Assembly: GCA_023055425.1 (NCBI GenBank)
Contig: JALGPY010000007.1
Location: 13,650,001 to 13,714,000 of the forward strand
Reading direction: 5' to 3'
Source: Linanthus parryae
Lineage: Eukaryota > Streptophyta > Magnoliopsida > Ericales > Polemoniaceae
Length of the DNA stretch: 64,000 nt
Part shown: positions 10,501-19,911 of the stretch, piece after piece
Numbering within the stretch: position 1 is the stretch's first letter
Layout of the letters: the number at the start of each line of letters is the position of its first letter
Notes under the pieces: model-generated
Database searches by the model: none
The model's input: the letters and a program-made list of their open reading frames with translations, nothing else
What the model was told of the DNA's origin: nothing
Program-made: the position numbers and the translations under genes

Positions 10501-11863
10501 AGCAAAAGAACTCGCGATAGCGCTCATGGAAATGCGATCCCTCTTCGAAGAGCAACTCTTCTGAGAAGACAACACCCTTGGAAGGGTACATCTTGGGGAA
10601 CCATCGCACGTTCTCGACACGCGTGGCATAGGGCCTGGCAGTAAACTCCTTCCGTTTGTCACATATCAAACTCCAAACGCACTTGGTGTTGCTCGCTCCG
10701 AACCATCTCGCAGCCCTTCCGCTGTTGCGCGCTTCCGTCTCGCCTGGGGGACACCACTTGTCAAGTTTGAGAGCAGTTGGAGCATAAGACGACCATCGCT
10801 CGAAAACCCACATCGTCAAAAAGGAAATATTGACAAAAGTGAGTACATCGAGGCGGCCACGCGACTCCTTCATGGCTAGAACCAGCTGATCAAGCCTATA
10901 GTACAGCGTGCCTAAGACCAAGGGTCCGAGTGCGACTCTCTGACCAAGGGCGAGCCTCACAGCAAGTGGCAAAACATGGTAGAAAACCCCATCATGTGGG
11001 TGACCATCAATCAAATACCTCGACAGCCAAGCACAGAGGAAGGCACAAAGGGTCAAGTGATAGCCTTTACCCTCTACATAATTCTCGGCCTCTGGGTTCT
11101 CACTCAGGAGCTTCTTAGTGATGCTGCTGTTCGCATAGTCTCGGAAGAAGTACTGCAACCATTTGTTCCAGGTGTTCTTCGCAGACGTATCAACCAACTG
11201 CCAGTTCGGAAGAGGCTTTGTAGTGGTCCACCGAGTGGAGATTTTCTTTACCTCTGCTAGGCATTCCTCCATCTGTGTGTATAAAGCAATCTCCGCAGAT
11301 GTCCTCAAAGGACTCAAAGGGTCCACTTCACCCATGGGGGAAAGCTCGTACAGCATTTGCACGTCCTCGAGTGTGGGGGCAGCCTCGAACTCAGCAAAAT
11401 GGAACGTGTGAGTCGCAGGCGAGTAACGGGACAGAAGGTCTAGAAGCATGGACTGGTCCAGCTTCACGGCAGCACCCTTCATAGCACGGATAGCAAAATA
11501 TACGCCGGCTTCATCAAGAGTCGCGGCGTGATGGTCCAGCACGTGGTCAATCCACTCATCCATATAGTCCAATTTCTGGACGAACGCCTGGGTAGAAATC
11601 GCAGTATATGGGAAGTGCCCTTTCTCGATTCCCAATCGAACCACATCCTCGGAACCAATCAACTCGAGCAAGGCTGAGTTAACTGGGCGAGTCAGTGTCA
11701 GCAATCGCTCAACCGGGACAGGATCAGGCATCCTCTTCGCCTTAACCCTCGCATGGTAGAAATCTTTGCCGCCTAAATAGGGGGCTTTTCGCCACAAGGC
11801 CTGCGGAAGGTCGGGTATCTCTTCATCTTCCTTGACAGGTCTGGTTCCTTTTGTCTTGGCCAT
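7570..11863 (-). CDS. Antisense five-exon gene encoding a plant mobile domain (PMD)-like protein
   Basis: Exons by hand, 5' to 3': 11863-9983, 9905-9431, 9353-8697, 8615-8127, 8045-7570. All four introns (77-81 bp) are GT...AG, and the phases join without a stop, giving 1,325 codons plus TAG. Start: ATG at 11863 (MAKTKGTRP). Exon 1 resembles the plant mobile (aminotransferase-like) domain: THTFHFAEFEAAPTLEDVQM near residue 170-190, then AFLCAWLSRYLIDG and LAVRLALGQRVALGPLVLG. Exons 2-3 are low-complexity, acidic and basic, with nuclear-localisation-like clusters (RVKRPRQKG, KRRRQREEE). Exon 5 ends in a Gln/Lys/Glu-rich coiled coil. Tat elements such as Grande are known to carry antisense extra genes between integrase and the 3' LTR, and PMD proteins are known in transposons and in host silencing factors (MAIL1/MAIN). 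The role here is unknown. The exon model is strong; the PMD call rests on motif similarity recalled from the family. Confidence 0.8.
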
Positions 11864-12286
11864 TCCTGCGGAAGAGCAAGAAAAAAAAGGGGGGAGAAAT
11901 ACCACACTTCAGTTTGAATTTTGAAATTCAAGATCTATGCAAAGGAAGACGGACAGTTTCTGGTATCAATTTCATAAATCAGGGAGTTGCAAGATCTCAT
12001 ATTGTTGAAGGATTAAAGCAAAAGTGGGTTCAAAGATCAAAGCCTCTTCACAAATCTCATGGGTTTATAGATTCAACGCAGTTCAAGGCAAACACTGGTA
12101 TCTTAAATCAAAATTAAACGAGGCCAACCTTGTTTTCTTGAAGCTTGCTTGGATATGCACAATTGAAGAACACGATTTGCAGTTCTGAACTGATGATTGA
12201 TTATCTGAATCTGCTCTCGAAGATCTCCGGGTACCATTCACTTTAAGAGAAAGAAGTGATGCTTTGCAATAATGGGGGATACAAAG

Positions 12287-12294
12287 TATTTATC
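12287..12294 (-). promoter_or_regulatory. Possible TATA element for the antisense PMD gene
   Basis: On the minus strand the sequence reads ggATAAATAct about 425 bp upstream of the PMD start codon. It is followed by an A/T- and CT-rich leader-like stretch without long ORFs. If real, the antisense gene is transcribed from within or next to the 3' LTR. Position and motif only. Confidence 0.35.
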
Positions 12295-12888
12295 CAAAAC
12301 AATGAAGGGTTGCGTCCTTTCAGTAGTCGAATCGCAACCGTCACCGTCGTATCGCGCAATCACAGGACAAGCTGACGTCACGCCTAAAACCCTAAAGGCC
12401 AGACGGCACGACTCTAGGGGTTTTAGGTCATAATGGCACGCACGGGAGCTGAACTTACCCGTATTTGAATTGGTGCGTGGCGGGGACGCGTATGTTGGTT
12501 TCCGTGCATGGAAGCCTATACAGCTATGAGTCTTCACGCGCAGAAAGGGGGCTAATGTAGATAGTGCTTTCTGAGCTGACAGATCTTGGCCACGTGGCAA
12601 CCATCCAGCACACCATATTGTGCTCCACACACACTGGATCACCAGCCGAGCTGATCCATGTGGGGGCTGCGAGACAGAGCCCTCGCATACCACTGCACGG
12701 GACTTGTAGGGACTTAGTGGTTTGGAGGCTAGAGTAAGCCATGTCGCGTGCGAGCCAAGCCCGCACGCGACCTTTAGTAACTGTTTTGAGAGATTTATGG
12801 CACGAGCTCCATAAACCCGGTCAATCCGGTCAAACCCGGTCAACCTCGTAACGGTTCCGGTACTCGCGCACCACGTGCTATAACGGTC

Positions 12889-12899
12889 CCTATATACTC
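12889..12899 (+). promoter_or_regulatory. TATA-like box in the putative Tat LTR
   Basis: The sequence cctatatactc lies in a region with several cggt repeats and G/C-rich flanks, a plausible U3 promoter. It would drive genomic RNA from the equivalent 5' LTR. Confidence 0.4.
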
Positions 12900-13190
12900 G
12901 GACGAACGTGCCGTTATGGTTAAGCTAATTAAGCCGCCATTAATGGGCGCATTAACCACACTACAACGGTCATGTTCTCCAGTATATATATATCGTTAAC
13001 CTTTCCATACAAAGGAGGACACACTGGCCATACGCGGAAGCTCTGCCAAACCTCTGTCTCTCTCTCAGACATTGCTACTGCCTTACTCTCTCCCTACACA
13101 CAACCCCACTCTTCCTGTGCGATCCTTGATCCACTACATACGGTGTACACAGAGGTCTCCCCGCCGGAATCTCTTGTGCACAACAACCTT

Positions 13191-13896
13191 TGTACAAGTA
13201 ATTGTCTCATCCCTTTGTCTCCATATCCGGATTGGACACGAGACATACAAGTCACACTCGTATATCCAATCCATAGTTTCTCGATTCATGGGAATATCCT
13301 TATTCGTGCAAATAACATCTATATCCTATATTGATTTATTTGAGTCTGGCCAGACATTCTATAAGCACTATCCCTCGAGTGGCCTAGGATATTTGCTCCC
13401 GTTATGTGGGAGGGACAAATCCTCTCTACGTCCACTACGATCTCTAAGCTTGCTTCTCATTGTATCCAGTACACGCCTTTATAACTACCAAGTTACGGTG
13501 TAGCGTTTAACGCTACCAAGATCACAATGATCCACAACTAGAATATCTAGTGACTTCAAGTCTAAGGATGACAATACCATTGCACCGCGAGAAGCGCTTG
13601 TGACTCAACATAACATGTATGTAGCCTTCTCGGAGATGGGTCAATCCAGTGCAACATTCCGTAATGCACACCTATGTGTTGGATAATGATATCTCCATAT
13701 CAATCCAACCCCATACTAGTCTATAGATGATTGTCCTAGTAATCATTATACTTGACTAGGAATATTTAAGATAAACAACACATTTGTAAATCTAAGGACT
13801 TCATTATATTAAATATCGAATAAATAATAAATGAATTTTCTAGCCATATACAAATTCATACTAAACTAGATTGCCTCTAGGGCATCTATTCCAACA
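13191..13896 (-). mobile_element. Ty1/copia LTR, minus orientation (BARE/Angela-like)
   Basis: Read on the minus strand it starts TGTTGGAATAGATGCCCTAG followed by AGGCAAT, which matches the conserved start of BARE/Angela-type copia LTRs. Other family landmarks follow, such as CGTAACTTGGTAGTTATAAAG and a TAACGGGAG...CCACTCG block. No copia coding sequence is present, so this is a solo or truncated LTR. The lower boundary is uncertain and no matching target duplication was found. Confidence 0.6.
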
Positions 13897-13908
13897 CCCG
13901 TCACTTCA

Positions 13909-14102
13909 GAGAAATTATTCATTGGGGATAGCCCCACCAGTGTGGCATGCCTGCGTGGTGGGGCGCACCATTCAATTTTTGACAAACAAGTATAATTGGG
14001 TGGGTTCCATCTGACTAATGCATATTTGTCAAAAGTTGAATGGCGCGCCCCACCACACAGGCATGCCACAGTGGTGGGGCTAGCCCCAAAGAATACTTTC
14101 TC
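13909..14102. mobile_element. 194-bp Mutator-like MITE with perfect 9-bp target duplication
   Basis: Terminal inverted repeats of roughly 85 bp start gagaaattattcattgggg at the left and, as reverse complement, gagaaagtattctttgggg at the right. Only a short centre is unpaired, so it folds as a hairpin. It is flanked by identical gtcacttca at 13900-13908 and 14103-14111. Nine-base duplications are typical of Mutator superfamily elements. It sits 3 bp beyond the copia LTR end. Confidence 0.9.
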
Positions 14103-14499
14103 GTCACTTCAAACTATTCCCATGGGAATAGTACAAAGTTTCTCACTCTCCACTTACTTCACGCACGCGAGCCTTAGATAAGCATTGATGCCCCTTAATT
14201 GTACAATTAACTTATATGGAATGGCGTAAATATATTACTTAGAGAAAAGATATGAGTGCCAATTGTAATTAAATCATTTTGAGGGAGGTGGTAATATTTT
14301 TTGAGACTCGCGCGTGTCTTTCATCGCTGCCCATGAGAGTGGAAAAAATTAGTTTTTTGGTTGACATGACCAATAGTAGCCAAACCCAAAAATAACAATC
14401 TGCAACAACCAAGAACAACAAATTGGATGAATTTACAGTCAAAAAAAAAAAAAAAAAAAAAAAAAATTGAAACAATTCAGCCAAATAGGACGTCACTGT

Positions 14500-14675
14500 A
14501 CAATAGACAATTACCATGAATAAGGAGCCGAAAATAGAAAGTAGGAAGATAGAGAAAGAACGGAGAAAGTAGATCATATATTTCCTTCGTACCACTCTGT
14601 CTCTACTCTTTGTTCCCAACGTGGGAGGGCGCGGGGAATAAGGTAAATTCTTTTCGGACCAAAACACCCCTAACA
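14500..14675 (+). repeat. Direct repeat, second copy at 16757-16966
   Basis: A block starting aatagacaattaccatga and ending near ggtaaattcttttcggacca occurs twice, at about 14500 and 16757, with strong identity. The second copy carries an internal expansion of the gaaagaggaagatagaga part. The two copies bracket the C/T-rich segment at 14.7-16.7 kb. Confidence 0.75.
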
Positions 14676-16756
14676 CAATTGGAGAATTACACAGCTATCC
14701 ATCACTCTCTCCCAACCACCAACAGCTCTCCTAACAGTAAGACCACATGTAATACCCCGTTTCATTTAGGGGATAATTGCTGACTTATATGAAGTATAGA
14801 TGTTACATATCTGATAATTGGGGATGTGCTTGTAGATCCTGAAGAATATATACACTAGCTAATTCAGGGGGATTGTGGTTAAAATATAAAGAAACTTTAA
14901 TACCTCAAGTGCAATTTAATAAAATAAAATTAAATAATTAAAAAAGGGGATCAGTTTCTCCTCCACTCACGCAAACACTGCCGAGAAATCTCACAAAAAT
15001 CAAGAAGACCTTTATCTTCTTCTTTAAAACCTCCCGTCCCCCTTCCCTTCGGCAGCCACCACCACCAACACCATCACCACCTCCATCACCGGCAACACCA
15101 CCACAGCCACCACTAATTCTTCCTCCACCCCTATGCCTCTCTCTCTTTCTCCCCCTCCCCTGTTCTGCGCGGCAAAAAGCAGCGGAAGCAGCGGTGGCGG
15201 TGAAGCCGCTGCATTCCCTGACGGCGATACCACCGCCACCAACCACCTCAATATCTCCCTCCCTCTCTGTTTCAACCACGTCTTCCTCCTCTCCTCTCTA
15301 TTTCGACTGGCGGAGAGGATACAGCAGCAGAAGATCGCCGCAGAAACGACCTACGCCGCCGACGCCGTTAACGCCGGCGAAGAGCACGACCGGCGAAACA
15401 GACGCACCCACCCTCGGTTTTCTGTCCCATTCGACTCCCGGAGGTCCAACCAAACCTTAGGAGACCTCAACTGAAGCCAAGAAGCCCCGGAGAAGTCCCG
15501 TCGAGCTACACCGTCGTCGGCGACGCCATTAACGCCGGCGAAAGCTCGGCCTCTCTGAATCTGACGCACCCACTTGCTCAAATTGGTGCCATCCACTTCC
15601 TGGAGGTCGGAGGAATCCAGAAACACCAACAATCGGAGCCAACAACGTCGCAGTCGCCGGATTCGACCATCACCGCCGGCCACCGCGACGACAAACTCAA
15701 ACGGACCCCATTCTCGACCGTTTTTCGCGATTTTTGGTGTGGGTAACTCCTAATTCCTCCCCTAATTCGTTTTTGATAATCAAAACAACATTTTGATGGC
15801 CAAATCTGTACTTGGGCCGATTGGATGAAGGTTATGATACATATTCTTGAACTGGGGGTTAATTTGTAGTTTCTGAAACATTAAGGGTAGGATCTGTCAC
15901 ATGCAAACTGCTATTTGTTAGTCGGGGGTTAATGTGTGTCTTTTATCAGAACTTGGGCTAAACTACATATAAATCGCTGCCAATCCACCATCAACTTATG
16001 GAAGACTGGATTAGACCAACTATAATGAGAATTATCCTAATTAATGAAAGTTTGACTTCACCAAAAATTCAGACAAACCCTAACAAGTACAAACTCTCCC
16101 ACTCAAAAAATCAAAACAACTCATTGTCTCTCAGAACAGACGTCTCTGTCCCTCAAACAAAAGCCTCCCTTCTCCTCGTCCAAATCACCGGCGAAGTAAG
16201 CAACAGCAGCGACGCTGGCCGAAGCAAACCCCGACGCCACTTCTGCCCAGGTCCCTTACTGTCTCCGCCACCGCCCAACTCCCTCTGTCGGCTCCACTCC
16301 TTGACAAGGACCTCGCCGGATTGAGTCCTTTACAAGAACAGTCCCCGAACTTGCAATATCGGGACCCAAACTTGCTAGATCGGGACCCCATCAAGCAAAT
16401 TCGATCCTCGTTCTTGCTTGCTGGGTCCTCGATCTTGCAAGACCGGGACACGATCAAGCAAAATCGATCCTTGATCTTGCAAGATCGTATATCTGACCAA
16501 ATCAGGAACCGACTACTTGTTAAGACAAAATTTGTGAAAGTTGAAGGTAGATTGACAACCACTTAAAAGTTTTGGTGGATTGTCAACTACTATTGCCACT
16601 CATATATGGTGTATTACCAAATGTTCCTCTTCTCTCTGTCTTTTCTTCTTCTTCCTCGTCTCTCTCTCTCTCTATGTCTCTCTCTAATATTTATCGTGGG
16701 TGTGGTCAAAGTGGATGGGTTAGAGTAGAGGTTGAATGCTGTGTGATAAAGGGTAT
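14676..16756. other. Unassigned G+C- and CT-rich segment between direct repeats
   Basis: From about 14950 to 15720 the sequence is C-rich, with short ORFs on both strands and no recognisable domain. A short phrase (cgacgccgttaacgccggcg) is nearly duplicated at 15358 and 15521. It resembles leader sequence of plant genes and could be gene fragments captured by a transposon. From 16320 to 16510, gatcttgcaagatcgggac-like phrases recur in short imperfect repeats. No gene is called. Confidence 0.4.
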
Positions 16757-17073
16757 AATAGACAATTACCATGAAAAAGAGGCCGAAAATAGAAAGAGGA
16801 AGATAGAGAGAGAAGGGACTGAAAAAGAAAGTAGGAAGATAGAGAGAGAGAACGGATGACGTAGAACACATCTTTCCTTCGTACCACTCTGTCTCTACTC
16901 TTTGTTCCCAACGTGGGAGGGCGCGGGGAATAAGGTAAATTCTTTTCGGACCAAAATACCCATCATCGCCACCAACACATCAAAACAAATCAAATCTAAA
17001 ATCAATTTTTTACAGCATATTCAATCTATTTTACAGATCCATACAACAGATCTGAAATTAAATGAGAAAACAT

Positions 17074-17121
17074 AGGAGGAGGAGGAGGAGGAGGAGGAGG
17101 AGGAGGAGGAGGAGGAGGAGG
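17074..17121 (+). repeat. (AGG)n microsatellite
   Basis: About sixteen uninterrupted AGG triplets. Confidence 0.97.
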
Positions 17122-17257
17122 ACGAGAAGAAGAAGAAGACTGGAAGAATAAAACAAAAGAGGAGGAGGAGAAGAACGGAGCAGAACCACCCGCCGCCTGC
17201 GTCCTCATTTTCCGCCACCGCAAATTGGAGCCACCGTCGCCTTTGCCTTTTTCTACG

Positions 17258-17351
17258 GAAGAAGAAGAAGAAGAAGAAGAAGAAGAAGAAGAAGAAGAAG
17301 AAGAAGAAGAAGAAGAAGAAGAAGAAGAAGAAGAAGAAGAAGAAGAAGAAG
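17258..17351 (+). repeat. (GAA)n microsatellite
   Basis: About 31 uninterrupted GAA triplets, producing spurious poly-Leu and poly-Ser frames. Long GAA/TTC tracts can adopt triplex structures. Confidence 0.97.
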
Positions 17352-17706
17352 ATAGAGAGAGAGTGCAGATCTAAAGCTATCGAGAGAGACCGGCGTCCTC
17401 ACCACCAAGAGTAGCCGCCATCCGTTCTCCCACCTCCTTCGTCCCTTCACCTCTCTCTCCCTCTCTCTCCCCTCTCTTTCTATGTCTATTTTTTCTGTGG
17501 TGTGTGAGTATTTTAGCGAGGCTGAGAGGATAATAGTGGGGTAAATAGCTAGGATCGGGAAAGATGAAAAAAGCTAAGTGGGGTATTACTAGAGAGGGTA
17601 ACCTGTACATCTCAACTGTTTAAGGTTACCCACTAAAAAATGAGAAGAAATAGTAGAGACGTCACAAAATGAAAATTGGGAACAAATAGGAGAGACGAAG
17701 TGGTAC

Positions 17707-18620
17707 TTTACAACCGATTCTATCCCAACATTTTGTAGGGAATTCAATAGTTGTTTTCTTGATGAACTGATAAAATGTCTAAGCTTATTGTCACCTTAAT
17801 TTTTCACCTCAGTTTCACCATAAATTTTACTAACCATCGAATTACAGTAACAGTAATTTACTACATTTACTAAGTATCTACTTTTATCCAGAAGTAACTC
17901 GACAGTAATAGTCAGAAATCTGTTCACTTCACTTCTTACTTCAACTACAACACCTAGCTCTTCAAGAGCTCTTCTTCTTCTTCTTCTTCTTCTTCTTCTT
18001 CTTCTTCTTCTTTTTTTTTCTTTTTTTTTTTTTTTTTTTTTTTTTTGAGGAAAAGGAACTGTTCTTCTGAATTAGCTAATAGTGCTGAATCACACATATG
18101 ATTGTAGTACCTGAAGTAAATGGGTTGTGTTTGGGTTGGATAGTCTTTTAACTTTTTTGAAAAACTAAAATTAGTTTAAAAAATCGGAGGAAAACCAAGG
18201 TTTTAAAAAAACCGAACACCAAACAAAAAAAACGCCTGTTTGTGTCCATGTACCCTGGTCATTTTTTTTACAAAAAACTAAAAACCGAGGCATCCAAACA
18301 CACCCACAGTTTCAAGTCTCATCTGTTCTCCAAGTAAGTCAAGAACTGATGTGTTTGTTCATGCTTTTCACCACCACCAAAAAATAGAATCACAATACAC
18401 AATTCAAACAATGCCACAGACAAATCGCCCTCTTTAAGAATCAACCATAGATGTTACATTACAACACTACTAGGACTCGGTCAAAAGATCCAACTTCAGA
18501 TTAAGCCAAGGTTGGAATTCACAGAATGATCCAGAGAGCGATTTATTACAAGTTCTAACCTATAAAGAGCTCTAACTGTGACTTTCCCAGAACCAAGGAC
18601 AGTAAAAACTGAAACTGCAT
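17707..18620. other. Intergenic region with (TTC)n and poly(T), downstream of DRM
   Basis: (TTC)n at about 17971-18010 passes into a T-rich tract to 18046 and then gaggaaaag. No gene is seen. The right part contains the 3' untranslated region expected for the minus-strand DRM gene. Confidence 0.6.
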
Positions 18621-19873
18621 TCAAATGTTACCCATTAAATTCTTCACCATGTCAAGAATGCGGAAATAGTCGAAAAAAAGAGCAGAATCTTTACCCTCCA
18701 GCCCATTTCTAGTGTACCGATTGGTTCCAGTAATGTTATTGCACGGGCTGCCACCAATGACAAGATCAAACCCTCCCAAGGCACTTATCAGCTGCTCTAG
18801 GCTGTGAACAGTTAGATTCTGCACATCAGCATATTCGATCAAGTTCCCTTTCTGGTCAGTCTGTTCCCACCAAGACCTGATAATGTTTCTGTTCACTTCA
18901 GATATCTCCACTGATACGACATTCTTTAATGGGATTCCAAGGCGATGAAGAGCTACTTCTGCGCCACCTATCCCAGAGAAGAGAGATAGAACGTTTATTC
19001 CTCCAGGAAATAGGCCCTTCAGTACAGAGAGGTGATAGGCAACTGTGTCAACCTGGTCAGAATTTGTCTGAGTTAGAGTTGCAAGTGTTGTTCACAAGAA
19101 AAAGTGACTAGTGTTGTCTTAAAGTGCCATCATGAGAGTACATAAGATAGACAGAAACTTAATCACTCACTAAAAATTTGAATGGTATGAAGCACAGAAT
19201 GAGCATTATTTGTAGTCTAGGAACACTGCACATGAACAGAATGCATCCGTTATAGGGTTAGAAGGGACCAGCCTGGGTTGACCCGGGGCAGGTCGGGTGG
19301 TTAAGGTGTGCGCTGGGTGAGAGGGGGCGGGGCGAGGTGAGGTGGTTAATCCGAGGGAAAATGCTAGCCAGGCTGGTCCAGAGCCTAGTGGAGGGGGCGG
19401 GCTGGGTTAGGGATGGGGAGGGGGTTTGGGGCCGGGCTGGGTTAGGGAAGGGTAGGGAGTTTGGGACCGGGCTGGGTTAGGGAGGGGGAGAGGGTCAGTT
19501 AGAGGCCGGTTAGGACAGAAAGGGGGCCGGGTGGGCTGGTTTGGACCATGGGCCGACCCCCTAGACATCACTAAAGATAAGTGGTAGTCTACAAGCATGG
19601 GTGGATGTACCTTAGGACTAATGGGGGCTATAGATAGCCCCCATTCAACTTTAAAATTGTCTATTTTTACTTTTATTTTGTTTATTTTTTCAATTTAGCC
19701 CCCACAATAATTATACTATAGCCCCCACTCAGTACTCCACTTTATAAAATTAAACTTTACCCTTATTTTGTTTAATTTTTCTAATTTAACCCCCACTGTA
19801 ACGAATTCTAGATCCGCCCGTGTCTACAAGGACTGTAGAAAATTCGTTAAAGAACATATGCTTGCACACACAC

Positions 19874-19911
<38 letters not shown>

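Larger units (their letters stand above)
1..13185 (+). mobile_element. Tat/Ogre-lineage Ty3/gypsy LTR retrotransposon, 5' truncated by the window
   Basis: The order is gag tail, protease, RT, RNase H, second RNase H, integrase, a long non-coding stretch with tandem repeats, an opposite-strand gene, then the probable 3' LTR. RT before integrase makes it Ty3/gypsy. The second, archaeal-type RNase H after a degenerate first one is the known hallmark of the Tat lineage (Ogre, Retand, Grande). A long repeat-bearing 3' region and extra ORFs between integrase and the 3' LTR are also known for that lineage. The 5' LTR, primer binding site and most of gag lie outside the window. The right boundary, placed at a ...CACAACA end, is inferred and not proven by a target-site duplication. 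Confidence 0.85.
12256..13185 (+). mobile_element. Probable 3' LTR of the Tat element
   Basis: A purine run (aagagaaagaag) at 12244-12255 directly precedes a TG, as a polypurine tract precedes an LTR. The segment contains a TATA-like box (cctatatactc, 12889-12899) and ends with gtgcacaaca. Start and end are inferred because the 5' LTR is not available for alignment. Another purine run at 11880-11897 is an alternative left edge. Confidence 0.4.
16881..17706. mobile_element. Non-autonomous element with ~30-bp terminal inverted repeats
   Basis: The left end gtaccactctgtctctactc and the reverse complement of the right end gtaccacttcgtctctccta match, and both continue into ...ttgttcccaa. The interior is mostly microsatellite. 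No clear target duplication was found. The same left-end sequence recurs at 14589, suggesting a family. Confidence 0.5.

Noticed and set aside
11880..11897. Purine run aaaaaaaaggggggaga as the LTR-adjacent polypurine tract
   Set aside because: Possible, but no TG follows directly; the run at 12244-12255 followed by TG fits better. Left as an alternative.
15133..15474. 113-codon + strand frame and overlapping minus-strand frames
   Set aside because: Several frames overlap in a C-rich tract with no domain or splice support; more likely leader-like or captured non-coding sequence.
17253..17450. Poly-Leu/poly-Ser frames
   Set aside because: They are translations of the GAA microsatellite.
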